Shown here: one piece after another, positions 17,016 to 26,935 of the stretch
How the letters are laid out: every line of letters starts with the position of its first letter
How positions within the stretch are numbered: the first letter of the stretch is position 1
Assembly (NCBI RefSeq): GCF_943736985.1
Contig: NZ_CALSFS010000007.1
Coordinates: forward strand, 124,001-188,000
Origin: Clostridium sp. Marseille-Q2269
GTDB taxonomy: Bacteria; Bacillota; Clostridia; Clostridiales; Clostridiaceae
Direction: 5' to 3'
DNA length: 64,000 nucleotides
The notes under the pieces: model-generated
The model's input: the letters and a program-made list of their open reading frames with translations, nothing else
Databases searched by the model: none
Told to the model about the DNA's origin: nothing
Translations under genes and position numbers: made by a program

Positions 17016-17414
17016 ATGAAAAAGTTAATTAAAGTTGTTGGTGCTATTATTGAAAATGAAAATAATGAAATATTATGTGCCCTAAGATCAACTAAAATGT
17101 CTCTTCCTAACCTATGGGAATTTCCTGGTGGTAAAATCGAAAAGGGTGAATCTTTATCTGATGCTATAGTTCGGGAAATTAAAGAAGAGCTTGATTGTAC
17201 TATAAGATTTATAGATGTTTTTAATGATAATACTCATGAATATGATAAATTTATAGTTAATTTAACAACTGCTAGATGTAAATTAGTAGAAAGAAAGCCT
17301 ACTGCTAATGAACACGATAAGCTTATTTGGCTTTCTAAAGAAAATTTACTTTCTTTAAATTGGGCCCCTGCTGATATTCCTGCTGTACACCAATTAGTTA
17401 GAGAAAAAATGTAG
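17016..17414 (+). CDS. Nudix hydrolase, MutT-like 8-oxo-dGTP diphosphatase
   Basis: This 132-residue Nudix protein probably cleans oxidised dGTP from the nucleotide pool. The start at 17016 is preferred because TTGGAGGTTAAATAC precedes it. The N-terminus KKLIKVVGAIIENENNEILCALRS is followed by the complete Nudix box GGKIEKGESLSDAIVREIKEEL with its catalytic REIKEEL (about residues 38-60). WEFPGGK before the box and FIVNLTTARCKL and LIWLSKENLLSLNWAPADIP after it are typical of (deoxy)CTP/8-oxo-GTP MutT proteins. It is monocistronic and ends in a clear hairpin. Substrate is inferred from family likeness. Confidence 0.88.
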   Translation: MKKLIKVVGAIIENENNEILCALRSTKMSLPNLWEFPGGKIEKGESLSDAIVREIKEELDCTIRFIDVFNDNTHEYDKFIVNLTTARCKLVERKPTANEHDKLIWLSKENLLSLNWAPADIPAVHQLVREKM

Positions 17415-17435
17415 CACCCTTATAATAAGTGCTAC
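17411..17435 (+). terminator. Terminator of the Nudix gene
   Basis: GTAGCAC and GTGCTAC arms lie around an 11-nt loop, overlapping the TAG stop, and are followed by ATCCTTTTATTT. Confidence 0.7.
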
Positions 17436-17511
17436 ATCCTTTTATTTCTATATAATATTATATACTTATAAATATCATGCTCTTTTCTCCTGTTTTATTT
17501 TGTTATCTTTC

Positions 17512-20500
17512 CTATGATATTATATATTCATAAATATCTTCTCTTACTGGTGTAATTAATTTATATTTTATTTCTACAGCTGTTTTTGTAGTATTTTTCA
17601 TTGTGAATTGATTAGGTTTTTCTATTGCTTTTATTTTTCCTAAAAAGTAAAACTCCTTTGAAATTTTATCATCTTTATTTTTTCTTACAAACAAAGTCAT
17701 TTCTACTCCATCCTCTTCTGCATTATATGCCTTAACAATATCATCTGATGTTGCAGTTCTGCCTGACTTTGAAATTGCTATTAACTGTGATTCTGATTCA
17801 AATCTATCCTCATAATTTATAGTGCTTCCTATATTATCTGATTTATCATAATTAATAAATACAGGATAAGTTTTAGTGATTTTATCATATTTATAACCAC
17901 CAATATTTAAAGCTACTTCCCCCTGTTCCCATTCTAATAGTCTGCATACATCTTCATATGTATATTTTTCATATAATTGAAAATTAGTATTCATATATCT
18001 ATTACTATAATTTCTGTTATATCTACTTAATCCAAAATCTATTAATTCTATAACCATTTCTTTAAAATAACTATTTTCAATACATTCTTTGAATTGAGCT
18101 GAACTTACATAATAATTTGCTTGTCTCTCTAAAAAGATACATTTTGAATAAGTCTTTTTTGCTGATCCTGTTGGAAATTCGTTTGTTAATACATTAATTA
18201 CATTTATCTCTGTAATTTCTTTAAAATCTATATTATATATTTCCTTAAGTTCATATTTTAACTCCCCTATTAAATCTACTTTATTATGTATTATATTTTT
18301 AATCATTATAAGTTCGTGAGGTCTTTTACCAGAAGCTAATTTTTTAGAAATGAACTCAATAAACAAAGCCTCTAACTCATTAAGCTCTACAGTGTATTCT
18401 TTATCATACTTGTTTAAAAAATTATAATAAGATCCTAATTTAGTAGAAAAAATTCTTAATGGATCTATGGAATTAAAATTATCAAAATCGCTTAAGCTAG
18501 GTATTCTACCAATCTTTTGTTTAAGATTAAAATAACTTTCTTTAATTAATTTTATATTGTTAAAATTTGCTGAATCTATTGATTCAAATATTCTCTTTTT
18601 TGATATTTCATCAAAATTAATAGTAGAACAACCTGGTATAACTCTTGTACCTTCTATAATATATTTTCTAATAGTATCTTTATTAAAAGTTCTATCACCA
18701 GATAAAGCTATCGGAATTAAAAAGTTACTGTTATAATTACCTACAAAATCTATTATTACAACATACTCTTTGAATTTATCTTTTCTAAGCCCTCTACCTA
18801 ATTGTTGTACAAATACTATGGAAGATTTAGTTGGTCTTAACATTACAACTTGATTTACAGAAGGAATATCTACGCCTTCATTAAATATATCTACTGTAAA
18901 AATATAATCTAATGAATTTAAAGTTTCATCTTGTTCTAATCTTTCAATGGCTTGTTCTCTTTCCTCTTGTGAATTTTCTCCTGTTAAAGCAACTGTTTTA
19001 TAGCCATTTGCATTAAATATATCTGAAAGCTCTTTAGCTTCTTTTTTATCACTACAAAATATTAACCCCTTTACTCGTTCACCACAATATCCATAAAAAT
19101 TTATTTTATCAATAATATGGTTTACTCTTTCCTCTGCTACCAAATATTTAAAATTAGTGTTATCATCTAGCACAATGCCATCAAGTGTAACATCAGAAAT
19201 TCCAAAATAGTGAAAGGGACATAGCAAATCCTCTTCTAATGCTTGTTGCAATCGTATTTCATATGCAATATTGTGATTAAACATTTTAAATATATCAAAA
19301 TCATCACTTCTTTCAGGTGTTGCTGTCATACCTAAAAGAAATTTAGGATCAAAATAATTAACTATCTTTTGATAGCTATTTGCACCTGCTTTATGAACTT
19401 CATCTATTATAATATAGTCAAATTCATTTTTATCAAAAGATTGCAACACTTCATCCTTTGACAATGTTTGAATTGTACAAAAGATAAAATCCTTCTCCAC
19501 CTCTTTACTGGTACCTGATAATATTCCCATACTCCTTGTATCACCAAATACATTTCTAAAACTATTTAAGGCCTGTTTTGCTATTTGCTCTCTATGCACA
19601 ATAAATAATGCTCTTTTAGGATTATAATTTCTAAGTTCAAAGGCTGATAAATAAGTCTTACCTGTTCCAGTTGCAGAAATTAAAATACCTTTATCTTGTC
19701 CATTCTCTCTAAGCCTTTCTAAACCTTGTATTGCTTCTACCTGCATCTTGTTAGGCTTTAACTTATATTGAGAAAGTCTTGGAACCCTACTTTTCCTAGC
19801 AAACTCAACTTGCTTTTTGTATATGTCCTCATAGGTTTCTATCCATTGAATAGTTAGTTCATCTGCATCATTCCAAAGCCCATTAAACTCTGAAATAACT
19901 CCTCCTGTTAATGCCCCTTCTTCTAAAGATGAAACCTTTAAATTCCACTCCTTATTTTTAGTTAAGGCTGTTTGTGTTAAGTTTGAACTGCCTACTATTA
20001 ATTTATAATGATCTTTATATCTAAAAATATATCCCTTGGTATGAAAGTTTTCTTTGCTATATAACTTCATTTCTATATTGGGAAATTCTAAAAGCTTTTT
20101 TAACGCCTTTGGCTCACTAAAATTCAAATAATCAGTAGTTAAAATCTTACCCTTAACACCTTTTTTCTTTAAAACTTTCAGAGTTTCTAATAAAGGGAGT
20201 ATTCCACTATTGGTAATAAAAGCAACAGATATAAAAAATTCCTCACATTTATTAAGCTCAGATGTTATTTCGCTTAGCACTTTACTTCCTTTAGAATAGT
20301 CATTAACAATTAACTTTGGAGTTAAGGCTAAATTTGAATCTATTAATTTATTAATAAGTCCTGTTTCACTAGCTTTTAGTATTTCATTTTTTATTAAATT
20401 ATCATTAATAATCTCAATGGATTTATGCTGAATATTTTCTCCAATTATCTTATCTTTATCATATACACTTACTGATTCATTCTTTAGTTTTTTTAAATCT

Positions 20501-20520
20501 ACATATACTTCTGAATCCAC
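17512..20520 (-). CDS. PLD-domain/SF2 helicase fusion with C-terminal region like DUF3427
   Basis: This 1002-residue protein fuses a phospholipase-D-like nuclease fold to a superfamily 2 helicase. At about 140-180 the HKD motif is visible (NFHTKGYIFRYKDHYKLIVGS followed by SNLTQTALT). The helicase core follows: motif I ISATGTGKTYLSAFEL, motif II DYIIIDEVHKAG, motif III MTATPERSDD, and motif VI QQLGRGLRK in the second RecA domain. A long C-terminal region ending in VEIKYKLITPVREDIYEYII resembles DUF3427. It starts at a GTG behind AAGGAGG. Proteins of this architecture occur as single genes, sometimes near restriction or defence loci, so nucleic-acid surveillance or phage defence is possible. 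No methylase or partner gene is next to it. A fragment of an AAA-ATPase gene lies just upstream, marking a rearranged locus. Confidence 0.85.
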   Translation of the reverse strand: MDSEVYVDLKKLKNESVSVYDKDKIIGENIQHKSIEIINDNLIKNEILKASETGLINKLIDSNLALTPKLIVNDYSKGSKVLSEITSELNKCEEFFISVAFITNSGILPLLETLKVLKKKGVKGKILTTDYLNFSEPKALKKLLEFPNIEMKLYSKENFHTKGYIFRYKDHYKLIVGSSNLTQTALTKNKEWNLKVSSLEEGALTGGVISEFNGLWNDADELTIQWIETYEDIYKKQVEFARKSRVPRLSQYKLKPNKMQVEAIQGLERLRENGQDKGILISATGTGKTYLSAFELRNYNPKRALFIVHREQIAKQALNSFRNVFGDTRSMGILSGTSKEVEKDFIFCTIQTLSKDEVLQSFDKNEFDYIIIDEVHKAGANSYQKIVNYFDPKFLLGMTATPERSDDFDIFKMFNHNIAYEIRLQQALEEDLLCPFHYFGISDVTLDGIVLDDNTNFKYLVAEERVNHIIDKINFYGYCGERVKGLIFCSDKKEAKELSDIFNANGYKTVALTGENSQEEREQAIERLEQDETLNSLDYIFTVDIFNEGVDIPSVNQVVMLRPTKSSIVFVQQLGRGLRKDKFKEYVVIIDFVGNYNSNFLIPIALSGDRTFNKDTIRKYIIEGTRVIPGCSTINFDEISKKRIFESIDSANFNNIKLIKESYFNLKQKIGRIPSLSDFDNFNSIDPLRIFSTKLGSYYNFLNKYDKEYTVELNELEALFIEFISKKLASGKRPHELIMIKNIIHNKVDLIGELKYELKEIYNIDFKEITEINVINVLTNEFPTGSAKKTYSKCIFLERQANYYVSSAQFKECIENSYFKEMVIELIDFGLSRYNRNYSNRYMNTNFQLYEKYTYEDVCRLLEWEQGEVALNIGGYKYDKITKTYPVFINYDKSDNIGSTINYEDRFESESQLIAISKSGRTATSDDIVKAYNAEEDGVEMTLFVRKNKDDKISKEFYFLGKIKAIEKPNQFTMKNTTKTAVEIKYKLITPVREDIYEYIIS

Positions 20521-20583
20521 ATTATTCCTCCTTAACCTTAGAAATATGTTAAGTTATATACTATATCCTTATCTATCTATAAG

Positions 20584-20619
20584 ACAATCTTCTTCTCTTA
20601 AAACTTCAAAATTAAAAAT
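20584..20619 (-). pseudogene. Short remnant of an AAA-ATPase-like gene start
   Basis: The minus strand reads IFNFEVLREEDC, matching the ISNFEVL(K/R)E(E/K) start region of the two AAA-ATPase-like proteins at 28662 and 32300. The 14-bp box found upstream of those genes also occurs here at 20697-20710, so a third copy was probably deleted. Confidence 0.6.
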
Positions 20620-20696
20620 CCTACACATAAGCAATTGTCCTCTATGGATATTATATATATCCTCTGAAAATTTAGCTTATACCGCCAATCTTATTC

Positions 20697-20710
20697 ATAG
20701 TATACCCTAT
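20697..20710. promoter_or_regulatory. 14-bp box ATAGTATACCCTAT, copy 1
   Basis: The same 14 bases occur at 30093-30106 and 34075-34088, each upstream of an AAA-ATPase-like gene. The centre GTATAC is palindromic. It is possibly a shared promoter or operator element. Confidence 0.5.
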
Positions 20711-20837
20711 ATTTAATGGGATTTGAACACAAGATGAAATTTATAATCCTTCTGGAGCCTTTGTCATTTGTATTTTTTTCTTAAGTGATATGTTCTTAAT
20801 ACAATTTTGTCCTTTCAAAAAATATATATGATTCTCT

Positions 20838-22325
20838 TTATGATTTTAATTCATCCCTAAGTTTGTTAATTTTAAGTATTATATTTTCTAAAAACTGTTT
20901 TGACTCAACTATTGAATCTAATTGTTTTTTAGAAAGATGAGATATATCTTCTACATATGCAGTAGTTTCTTCTGATACTGATGCTATATTGCTAAAGAAA
21001 TTTAAGGCATCCTTAATTTGAGTTGAGAATTCATCCATAAGTCTATTTATATTTACGGTCTCTTGTTTTATAGATTTATTTTCTTCAAAAACATTACTAA
21101 ATATTTTTATATTTTCTTTAGTTAATTTAACTCCAGCATCTGTAACTAAAATTCCAGATGCAATTTTTTCTTTGGTTTTATTTATATTCTCTTTCATTTT
21201 AATTATTATCTTTTGAATCTGATGCTCATATTCATTAGAATTTTGAGCTAATCTTCTAACTTCCTCTGCTACAACTGCAAATCCTCTTCCTGCTTCTCCA
21301 GCCCTAGCTGCTTCTATAGATGCATTTAAACTTAAAGTTTCCGTTTGATTTACAATTTCCTTTAGCATTTCTATAATTTTAACTATTTCTTCACTATTTT
21401 CATCTACTATGCCAAGCTCATTGTTAACATTTTTAACAGCCAATTGTATTTCTTCTATTTTTTCACCCATAATTCCCATCTTATCATTTACATTATTAGA
21501 AATTTCAAGTGTGTTCTCTGCTGATTTCTCTACGTTATTTGTTTGGCTATATACATTTTGTGCCTTTTCAGATAAAGTTTCTAATACATTTACAGATTTA
21601 GTAATTTCCTCTGTTTGTCCCTTTGCACCTAAAGATATATCCTCTATATTATGTGTAACTATTTCTATATTACCATTAACTTCATTTAATCTCTCATCCA
21701 AATCATTAATAGAGTTTATTACCACTTCTGTTGTAACTTTCATTTTATCAAAATTATTGCTTATTTTCTCTTCTGCTATTTTGGCCTGTGAAGCTTTTTT
21801 TATAATGTCCCTCATTCTTTTTTCACCTAATTTTGCTTGAAAATATGCAATAGCTCCACTTAATATTAACGCCAACACATTAAAAAGTACATGATGAAAA
21901 TCTATCTCTGAATACCAACTACTTACTTTGAAAAAATGTTCATATCCTAAAACAAAAATTCCAATATTAATTAATGCTCCCAACAATGTAACAACTATAA
22001 CGTTAGTTGGTCTATTGTATAAGGTAGCCACATTTATAGCTATAAAATATATCAAAAGCATTAAAATAGAATATCCTACCATATACATCATAAAGAAAGA
22101 ATACAATTCTATAACTATTGGTATAATATAAGGACTATACTTGTCCAATTTATGACTGAACAATGTAGAAACATCTACTAATGTAATTATGATACCCCCT
22201 GCCAAATATCTAATCATTAAATATTTATCACTCTGAATAAATATTATACTCAGCGAAGCAATAAAAAAACAAATAGTTATATATTTATTGATTTTCCTAT
22301 AAGTCATAGTATTTTTATTTTCCAT
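20838..22325 (-). CDS. Methyl-accepting chemotaxis protein with multi-pass sensor
   Basis: This 495-residue chemoreceptor feeds the CheA kinase. The N-terminal 170 residues hold about five or six membrane helices ([70 protein letters not shown] and a helix near 145-160) rather than a periplasmic ligand domain. The cytoplasmic part is a long coiled coil with the signalling hairpin near [20 protein letters not shown] followed by [15 protein letters not shown]. It starts after GGGGGA. There are no chemotaxis genes nearby. A membrane-embedded signal such as a lipid-soluble compound or membrane energy state is conceivable, but nothing in the sequence names it. Confidence 0.88.
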   Translation of the reverse strand: MENKNTMTYRKINKYITICFFIASLSIIFIQSDKYLMIRYLAGGIIITLVDVSTLFSHKLDKYSPYIIPIVIELYSFFMMYMVGYSILMLLIYFIAINVATLYNRPTNVIVVTLLGALINIGIFVLGYEHFFKVSSWYSEIDFHHVLFNVLALILSGAIAYFQAKLGEKRMRDIIKKASQAKIAEEKISNNFDKMKVTTEVVINSINDLDERLNEVNGNIEIVTHNIEDISLGAKGQTEEITKSVNVLETLSEKAQNVYSQTNNVEKSAENTLEISNNVNDKMGIMGEKIEEIQLAVKNVNNELGIVDENSEEIVKIIEMLKEIVNQTETLSLNASIEAARAGEAGRGFAVVAEEVRRLAQNSNEYEHQIQKIIIKMKENINKTKEKIASGILVTDAGVKLTKENIKIFSNVFEENKSIKQETVNINRLMDEFSTQIKDALNFFSNIASVSEETTAYVEDISHLSKKQLDSIVESKQFLENIILKINKLRDELKS

Positions 22326-22459
22326 TTAAAGTCCCCCTTCTCACCTATGTCATATAAATTCATTTTCACTTCCCCACTTAAGATTATATCCCTTTTTTTA
22401 CAAAATATAAATACTATTACTATTATTATACAAATTTTGTATATTTACTTAATATTAAA

Positions 22460-22491
22460 AGGACTTTTGATATTATTTTATCAAAAGTCCT
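22460..22491 (-). terminator. Terminator of serS
   Basis: AGGACTTTTGATA and TATCAAAAGTCCT pair perfectly around a six-base loop, about 20 bp past the serS stop, with T residues following on the minus strand. Confidence 0.75.
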
Positions 22492-22513
22492 GAATTTAAT
22501 TTATTGATTTTTA

Positions 22514-23791
22514 TTATTTAATTACTGTCATCCCCCCCATATATGGTTGTAGGGCAGTTGGAATGTTTACAGAACCGTCTTCGTTTAAGTTATTTTCTAA
22601 GAAAGCTATAAGCATTCTTGGTGGAGCTACTACTGTATTGTTTAATGTATGTGCAAAATATTTTCCGTCTTCTCCATCTACACGAATCTTTAGACGACGT
22701 GCTTGAGCATCCCCTAAATTAGAGCAGCTTCCTACTTCAAAGTATTTCTTTTGTCTAGGAGACCAAGCTTCTACGTCCACTGATTTTACTTTTAAATCTG
22801 CTAAATCACCAGAACAACATTCTAAAGTTCTAACTGGTATATCTAAAGAACGGAATAAATCTACTGTGTTTTTCCATAGTTTATCATACCAAACCATACT
22901 TTCTTCTGGTTTGCATACTACAATCATTTCTTGTTTTTCAAATTGATGAATTCTATAAATTCCTCTTTCTTCAATACCGTGAGCCCCTTTTTCTTTTCTA
23001 AAGCACGGTGAGTAACTAGTTAGAGTTTGAGGAAGAGATTCTTCTTTTAATATTGTATCTATAAATTTACCTATCATAGAATGTTCGCTAGTTCCAATTA
23101 AATATAAATCTTCCCCTTCGATTTTATACATCATAGAATCCATTTCTGCAAAACTCATAACCCCAGTTACAACTTCACTACGAATCATAAAAGGTGGTAT
23201 ACAATAAGTAAATCCTTTATTTATCATAAAATCCCTTGCATAAGAAATCACTGCAGAGTGAAGTCTTGCTATATCTCCCATGAAGTAATAGAAACCATTA
23301 CCTGCAACTTTTCTAGCACTATCCAAATCAATACCATTTAATTTTTCCATAATTTCAGTATGATATGGTATTTGAAAATCGGGTATTATAGGTTCACCAA
23401 ATTTTTCAACTTCAACATTTTCACTGTCATCTTTACCAATAGGAACACTTGGATCTATTATATTTGGAATAACCATAAGAATATCTTTAACTTTTTTATT
23501 TAAATCAGCTTCTTTTACATCTAACTTAGCTAAATCTTCAGAATGAGCAGTAACTTTTTTCTTAGTTTCTTCTGCTTCTTCCTTTTTTCCTTGAGCCATT
23601 AATGCACCAATTTGTTTTGAAATCTTATTTCTATTAGCTCTTAATTCTTCTACCTCTTTTTTAGTTTTTCTTAATTCAGCGTCTAAAGCAATTACTTCAT
23701 CTACTAAAGGAAGCTTCTTATCTTGAAACTTATTTTTTATATTTTGTTTAACGATTTCTGGATTCTCTCTTACAAATTTTAAATCTAACAT
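22514..23791 (-). CDS. serS: Seryl-tRNA synthetase
   Basis: This 425-residue class II synthetase charges tRNA-Ser with serine in the cytosol. The N-terminal 110 residues form the long antiparallel coiled coil that grips the tRNA extra arm (VDEVIALDAELRKTKKEVEE, LMAQGKKEEAEETKKKVTAH). The catalytic core has motif 2 in SPCFRKEKGAHGIEERGIYR followed by IHQFEKQE. Motif 3 is NNTVVAPPRMLIAFLENN. TSEHSM(I)GKF helps bind serine. The length is standard. The start follows AGGAGG, and a T-box leader on the same strand controls it. No defect is seen. Confidence 0.96.
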   Translation of the reverse strand: MLDLKFVRENPEIVKQNIKNKFQDKKLPLVDEVIALDAELRKTKKEVEELRANRNKISKQIGALMAQGKKEEAEETKKKVTAHSEDLAKLDVKEADLNKKVKDILMVIPNIIDPSVPIGKDDSENVEVEKFGEPIIPDFQIPYHTEIMEKLNGIDLDSARKVAGNGFYYFMGDIARLHSAVISYARDFMINKGFTYCIPPFMIRSEVVTGVMSFAEMDSMMYKIEGEDLYLIGTSEHSMIGKFIDTILKEESLPQTLTSYSPCFRKEKGAHGIEERGIYRIHQFEKQEMIVVCKPEESMVWYDKLWKNTVDLFRSLDIPVRTLECCSGDLADLKVKSVDVEAWSPRQKKYFEVGSCSNLGDAQARRLKIRVDGEDGKYFAHTLNNTVVAPPRMLIAFLENNLNEDGSVNIPTALQPYMGGMTVIK

Positions 23792-23847
23792 TTGTTACCT
23801 CCTAATAAAATATAAATAATTATTGTTTTAATAAATAATAAAATAAA

Positions 23848-24085
23848 AAACTCCCATCCCACTATATACTTAATATATAACTGGGACGGAAGACATCCGC
23901 GTTGCCACCCAAATTGCTGATAAATAAACCAGCCTCTCAACATGGTACTATAAAGGGTACTAACCTTTCGATTCATCACCGACAGCTCCAAAAGTGGAAA
24001 GATTTTAACTTTCACCGATTTTCACCACCCATCGGCTCTCTAAAGAAATTTAAAATCGTAGCTTTTATAATCACCATTTTTTCTA
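23848..24085 (-). promoter_or_regulatory. T-box leader of serS with terminator
   Basis: On the minus strand the T-box reads TTTGGGTGGCAACGCGGATG (about 23898-23917). It is followed by a terminator with GTCCCAGTTATATA against TATATAGTGGGA-like arms and a T6 run ending near 23850. Upstream stems run from about 24085. I could not place the serine specifier codon with confidence. Confidence 0.85.
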
Positions 24086-24747
24086 TATAACATTATTTGT
24101 TATTATGTATCTTAATCAATCTATATATACATACATATTTAAAAGTATATATTAACTTTTATATTCACTATCTATAATATCACATTAGCAAGGTAATTTC
24201 TAGTATTTTATGAAAGTTCATTAATAACAGAATTCCATACTATATTAAAGGAACTATGATTTATTCTTTATACTTAATTTATTCTCTATCATTTAAAATT
24301 TCTACAAGAAATATTTTCTTTAATGTTTTATTTAAAAGCATCATTACAACTAAGTAGGTGATAAATATTATAAATCCAATTATTTATTTTAAATTAATCC
24401 ATTAATATATAGTTACTTATGCAATAGTAGATGATATGAGTTTAGTAATAAAATATAATATTTATAAATAAAATTTTCAATAAAATATTAGCTGAAATAT
24501 ACTAACTACCATTCAGAATATATAGCCAATGTATAGGTATACTTAGTTTTTTTCTAAATATTCTGTATCCTTATTATAGGTTATTTTCATTTTTATAGTG
24601 GTAAGACCACATATTTTCCTATTATATCCTTCCATTTACTCTAAAATTCATCTGTATAATGCTTAAACCGTTAATTGACCATTCCAATTTTAATATTTAA
24701 TATGAGTATATAGTCATCCAATAAAAAGTACTGAAGGAGATACAATA
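24086..24747. other. AT-rich intergenic region
   Basis: This stretch separates divergent transcription of serS and cfa. I see no open frame of note, no clear hairpin and no known leader motif. Confidence 0.4.
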
Positions 24748-25926
24748 ATGGAAAAATTATTCTTGAAAAAGTTTTTAAAAAGTATATTCTCAGATACCTT
24801 TCAAGTACAATTCTGGGACGGAACAACTGAAAAAATAGGTGAAGGAGATGTAAAGTTTAAGATATTCATAAATGAGCGTATATCTAAAAGTGATATTTTA
24901 AGAGATCCATTTTTAACTTTTGGTGAAGCATATATGAATAAGGATATAGACTTTGAAGGCAGTGTACAAGAAATTATAGAATCCATATATAAAAACAAAG
25001 ATAGTTTTCTACATAAGGCTTCTATATTCTCAAAATTATATAAGGTTACTCCTCACTCTGTAAAAAACAGTAAACAAGATATATCTCATCATTATGATTT
25101 AGGTAATGATTTTTATAAATTATGGTTAGATGAAACTATGAGTTATTCTTGTTCTTATTTTAGATCAGAAAATGACTCTCTATATGACGCACAATTAAAT
25201 AAAATTGATCATATATTAAAAAAATTGAATTTACATAAAGGCGAAACCCTATTAGATATAGGCTGTGGTTGGGGTGGGCTTATACTAACTGCAGCAAAAA
25301 AATATGGTGTTAAAGCACTTGGAATAACTTTAAGTAAAGAACAATTTAATAAAGTGGAAGAAATAATAAAAGAACAGCACCTTGAAGGTCAAGTAGAAGT
25401 TAGACTACTAGACTATAGGCAACTGTTAAAAACAGGAGAAAAATTTGATAGAATCGTTAGCGTAGGCATGTTAGAACATGTTGGTAGAAAAAATATTCCT
25501 GTTTATATGAATACTGTAAGTGATCTATTAAAAGATGGCGGTGTATCTTTACTTCATTGTATAACAGCTCAAACAGAAGGTGAAGCTAATGAGTGGATTA
25601 AAAAATACATATTCCCTGGTGGATATATACCGTCTATAAGAGAATTAGTTTATAATATGGCAGAAAATGATTTGCATTTAATAGACTTAGAAAGCTTACG
25701 TCTACATTATTGTAAAACATTAGAATGTTGGGCTAAAAACTTTGAAAATTCTTTAGATGAAGTGAAAAAATTAGGTTTCGATGATAAATTTATTAGAATG
25801 TGGAGATTATACCTAGATTCATGTGCTGCCTCATTCAATTATGGAGTAATAGATTTGCATCAATTCATATTAACAAAAGGATTAAACAATGAAATTCCTA
25901 TGACAAGAGATTATCTTTACAAATAA
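24748..25926 (+). CDS. cfa: Cyclopropane-fatty-acyl-phospholipid synthase
   Basis: This 392-residue SAM-dependent enzyme adds a methylene group across double bonds of membrane phospholipid acyl chains. An N-terminal lipid-binding domain (about 1-90) precedes SKQDISHHYDLGNDFYKLWL-like sequence. The SAM motif is LLDIGCGWGGLILTAAKKYG near 170, and further markers are SVGMLEHVG, YIFPGGYIPS and the C-terminal SCAASFNYGVIDLHQFILTK. The length is typical for clostridial Cfa. The start follows GGAGATACAATA. It stands alone; a pair of inverted repeats follows and one of them may end the transcript. Confidence 0.94.
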   Translation: MEKLFLKKFLKSIFSDTFQVQFWDGTTEKIGEGDVKFKIFINERISKSDILRDPFLTFGEAYMNKDIDFEGSVQEIIESIYKNKDSFLHKASIFSKLYKVTPHSVKNSKQDISHHYDLGNDFYKLWLDETMSYSCSYFRSENDSLYDAQLNKIDHILKKLNLHKGETLLDIGCGWGGLILTAAKKYGVKALGITLSKEQFNKVEEIIKEQHLEGQVEVRLLDYRQLLKTGEKFDRIVSVGMLEHVGRKNIPVYMNTVSDLLKDGGVSLLHCITAQTEGEANEWIKKYIFPGGYIPSIRELVYNMAENDLHLIDLESLRLHYCKTLECWAKNFENSLDEVKKLGFDDKFIRMWRLYLDSCAASFNYGVIDLHQFILTKGLNNEIPMTRDYLYK

Positions 25927-26254
25927 ACTAATAAAGTAAAGTTTATAATATAATACACTCTCAACTGATTAATTATATAATTTTGACATATCACACTTTT
26001 AATCAATTAGTTGAATCACATAAAATTGTATGGTTTAATTAATTTTCATTGGTTAAATCATACAATTACAAATTTATTTATTTTAGTTAATATATATTTA
26101 AAATTTATTTATTCTTAATTAATTTATATAAATTTTAAATTTAGCGCACTTTTTGATTAATTAAAATTCAATATAGTGCACCCTTATAATAATTAAATTT
26201 TAATTTAGCGTACTCTCAATTAATTAGCTCATATAAATTTTTATACCCCATTTT
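25927..26254. other. Intergenic region with hairpin after cfa
   Basis: An inverted repeat with arms AAATTGTATGGTTTAA (26023-26038) and TTAAATCATACAATT (26053-26067), allowing one bulge, is followed by TTTATTTATTTT and may end cfa transcription. Short stretches such as TTAGCGCACTTTTTGATTAA and TTAGCGTACTCTCAATTAA recur imperfectly in the rest. Confidence 0.45.
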
Positions 26255-26285
26255 AAAGGCTTTCATAAAATTAATGAAAGCCTTT
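26255..26285. terminator. Hairpin between cfa and metal chaperone
   Basis: AAAGGCTTTCAT and ATGAAAGCCTTT pair perfectly around seven bases. It lies nine bases beyond the stop of the minus-strand gene and could serve both strands. Confidence 0.65.
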
Positions 26286-26293
26286 AACCCTAT

Positions 26294-26536
26294 TTATATC
26301 TGTGAAGCATCATAACCTGTTTTTTTAACAGCATGTATTAATTCAAATATTGGTACATCCTTACCTTCTTCTAATATAACAAAGGCTTTTTTCTTAAAAT
26401 GGCTTGCCTTTGCTTTCCTTACACCCTCTACCTTTTCAAGAGCTTGTTTAACTGTAAGTTCACAATGAGCACACCTCATTCCCTCTACCTTTAGTTCTAT
26501 TTCTTTTCCTTTAGATTTTTTATTAAAAAACAACAT
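26294..26536 (-). CDS. HMA-domain heavy-metal (copper) chaperone
   Basis: This 80-residue protein has a single heavy-metal-associated ferredoxin-like domain. The metal motif is GMRCAHCELTVKQAL, a GMxCxxC site that binds Cu(I) in CopZ-type chaperones, with a TGYDASQI ending typical of the fold. A short basic leader (MLFFNKKSKGKEIELKV) precedes the domain; it is not a signal peptide. No copper ATPase or CsoR gene adjoins it, so its partner is elsewhere. Zinc or cadmium binding cannot be excluded. It has a terminator just after its stop and a pyrimidine-rich stretch upstream. Confidence 0.85.
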   Translation of the reverse strand: MLFFNKKSKGKEIELKVEGMRCAHCELTVKQALEKVEGVRKAKASHFKKKAFVILEEGKDVPIFELIHAVKKTGYDASQI

Positions 26537-26935
26537 ATGTTACACTTCCTTCATATATCATTGATATTAAAATTCATTGTCAATATAATTATACCACTTC
26601 TCCCTAATTTTTGAAGTTTATTTATCTATAACTTATTGAAGCTACCTCATCTATCTCTATCTCACTATCTCACCTATTTCATCTATTTCTCTTAATCTCA
26701 CTTACTTCAGTTATTTTGGTTACTTTGACTTCATCACTTAACTAAGCTATTTACTTTAGATGATATTAAATTAATTATAATAACAATTTCTCAATGTACC
26801 CTAATGAATTAATCTACACTCTTTATATAAAAAACTAATTTTACATTATAGGGGTATAAACCTCATTATGGAACGGTTTATTTGAAATCTAATATTATAT
26901 ATTATAATAGTAATTTTTAAAAGGAAGTCTTATAT
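26537..26935. other. Intergenic region with pyrimidine-rich tract
   Basis: From about 26636 to 26740 the plus strand is strongly C/T biased with loose repeats of ATCTATCTC and TCACTTA. No open frame is seen. A promoter for the next gene is expected near TATATATTATAATAG around 26895. Confidence 0.4.

Noticed and set aside
23785-24090. Short open frames on both strands upstream of serS
   Set aside because: They overlap the T-box leader and have no ribosome sites or conserved sequence.
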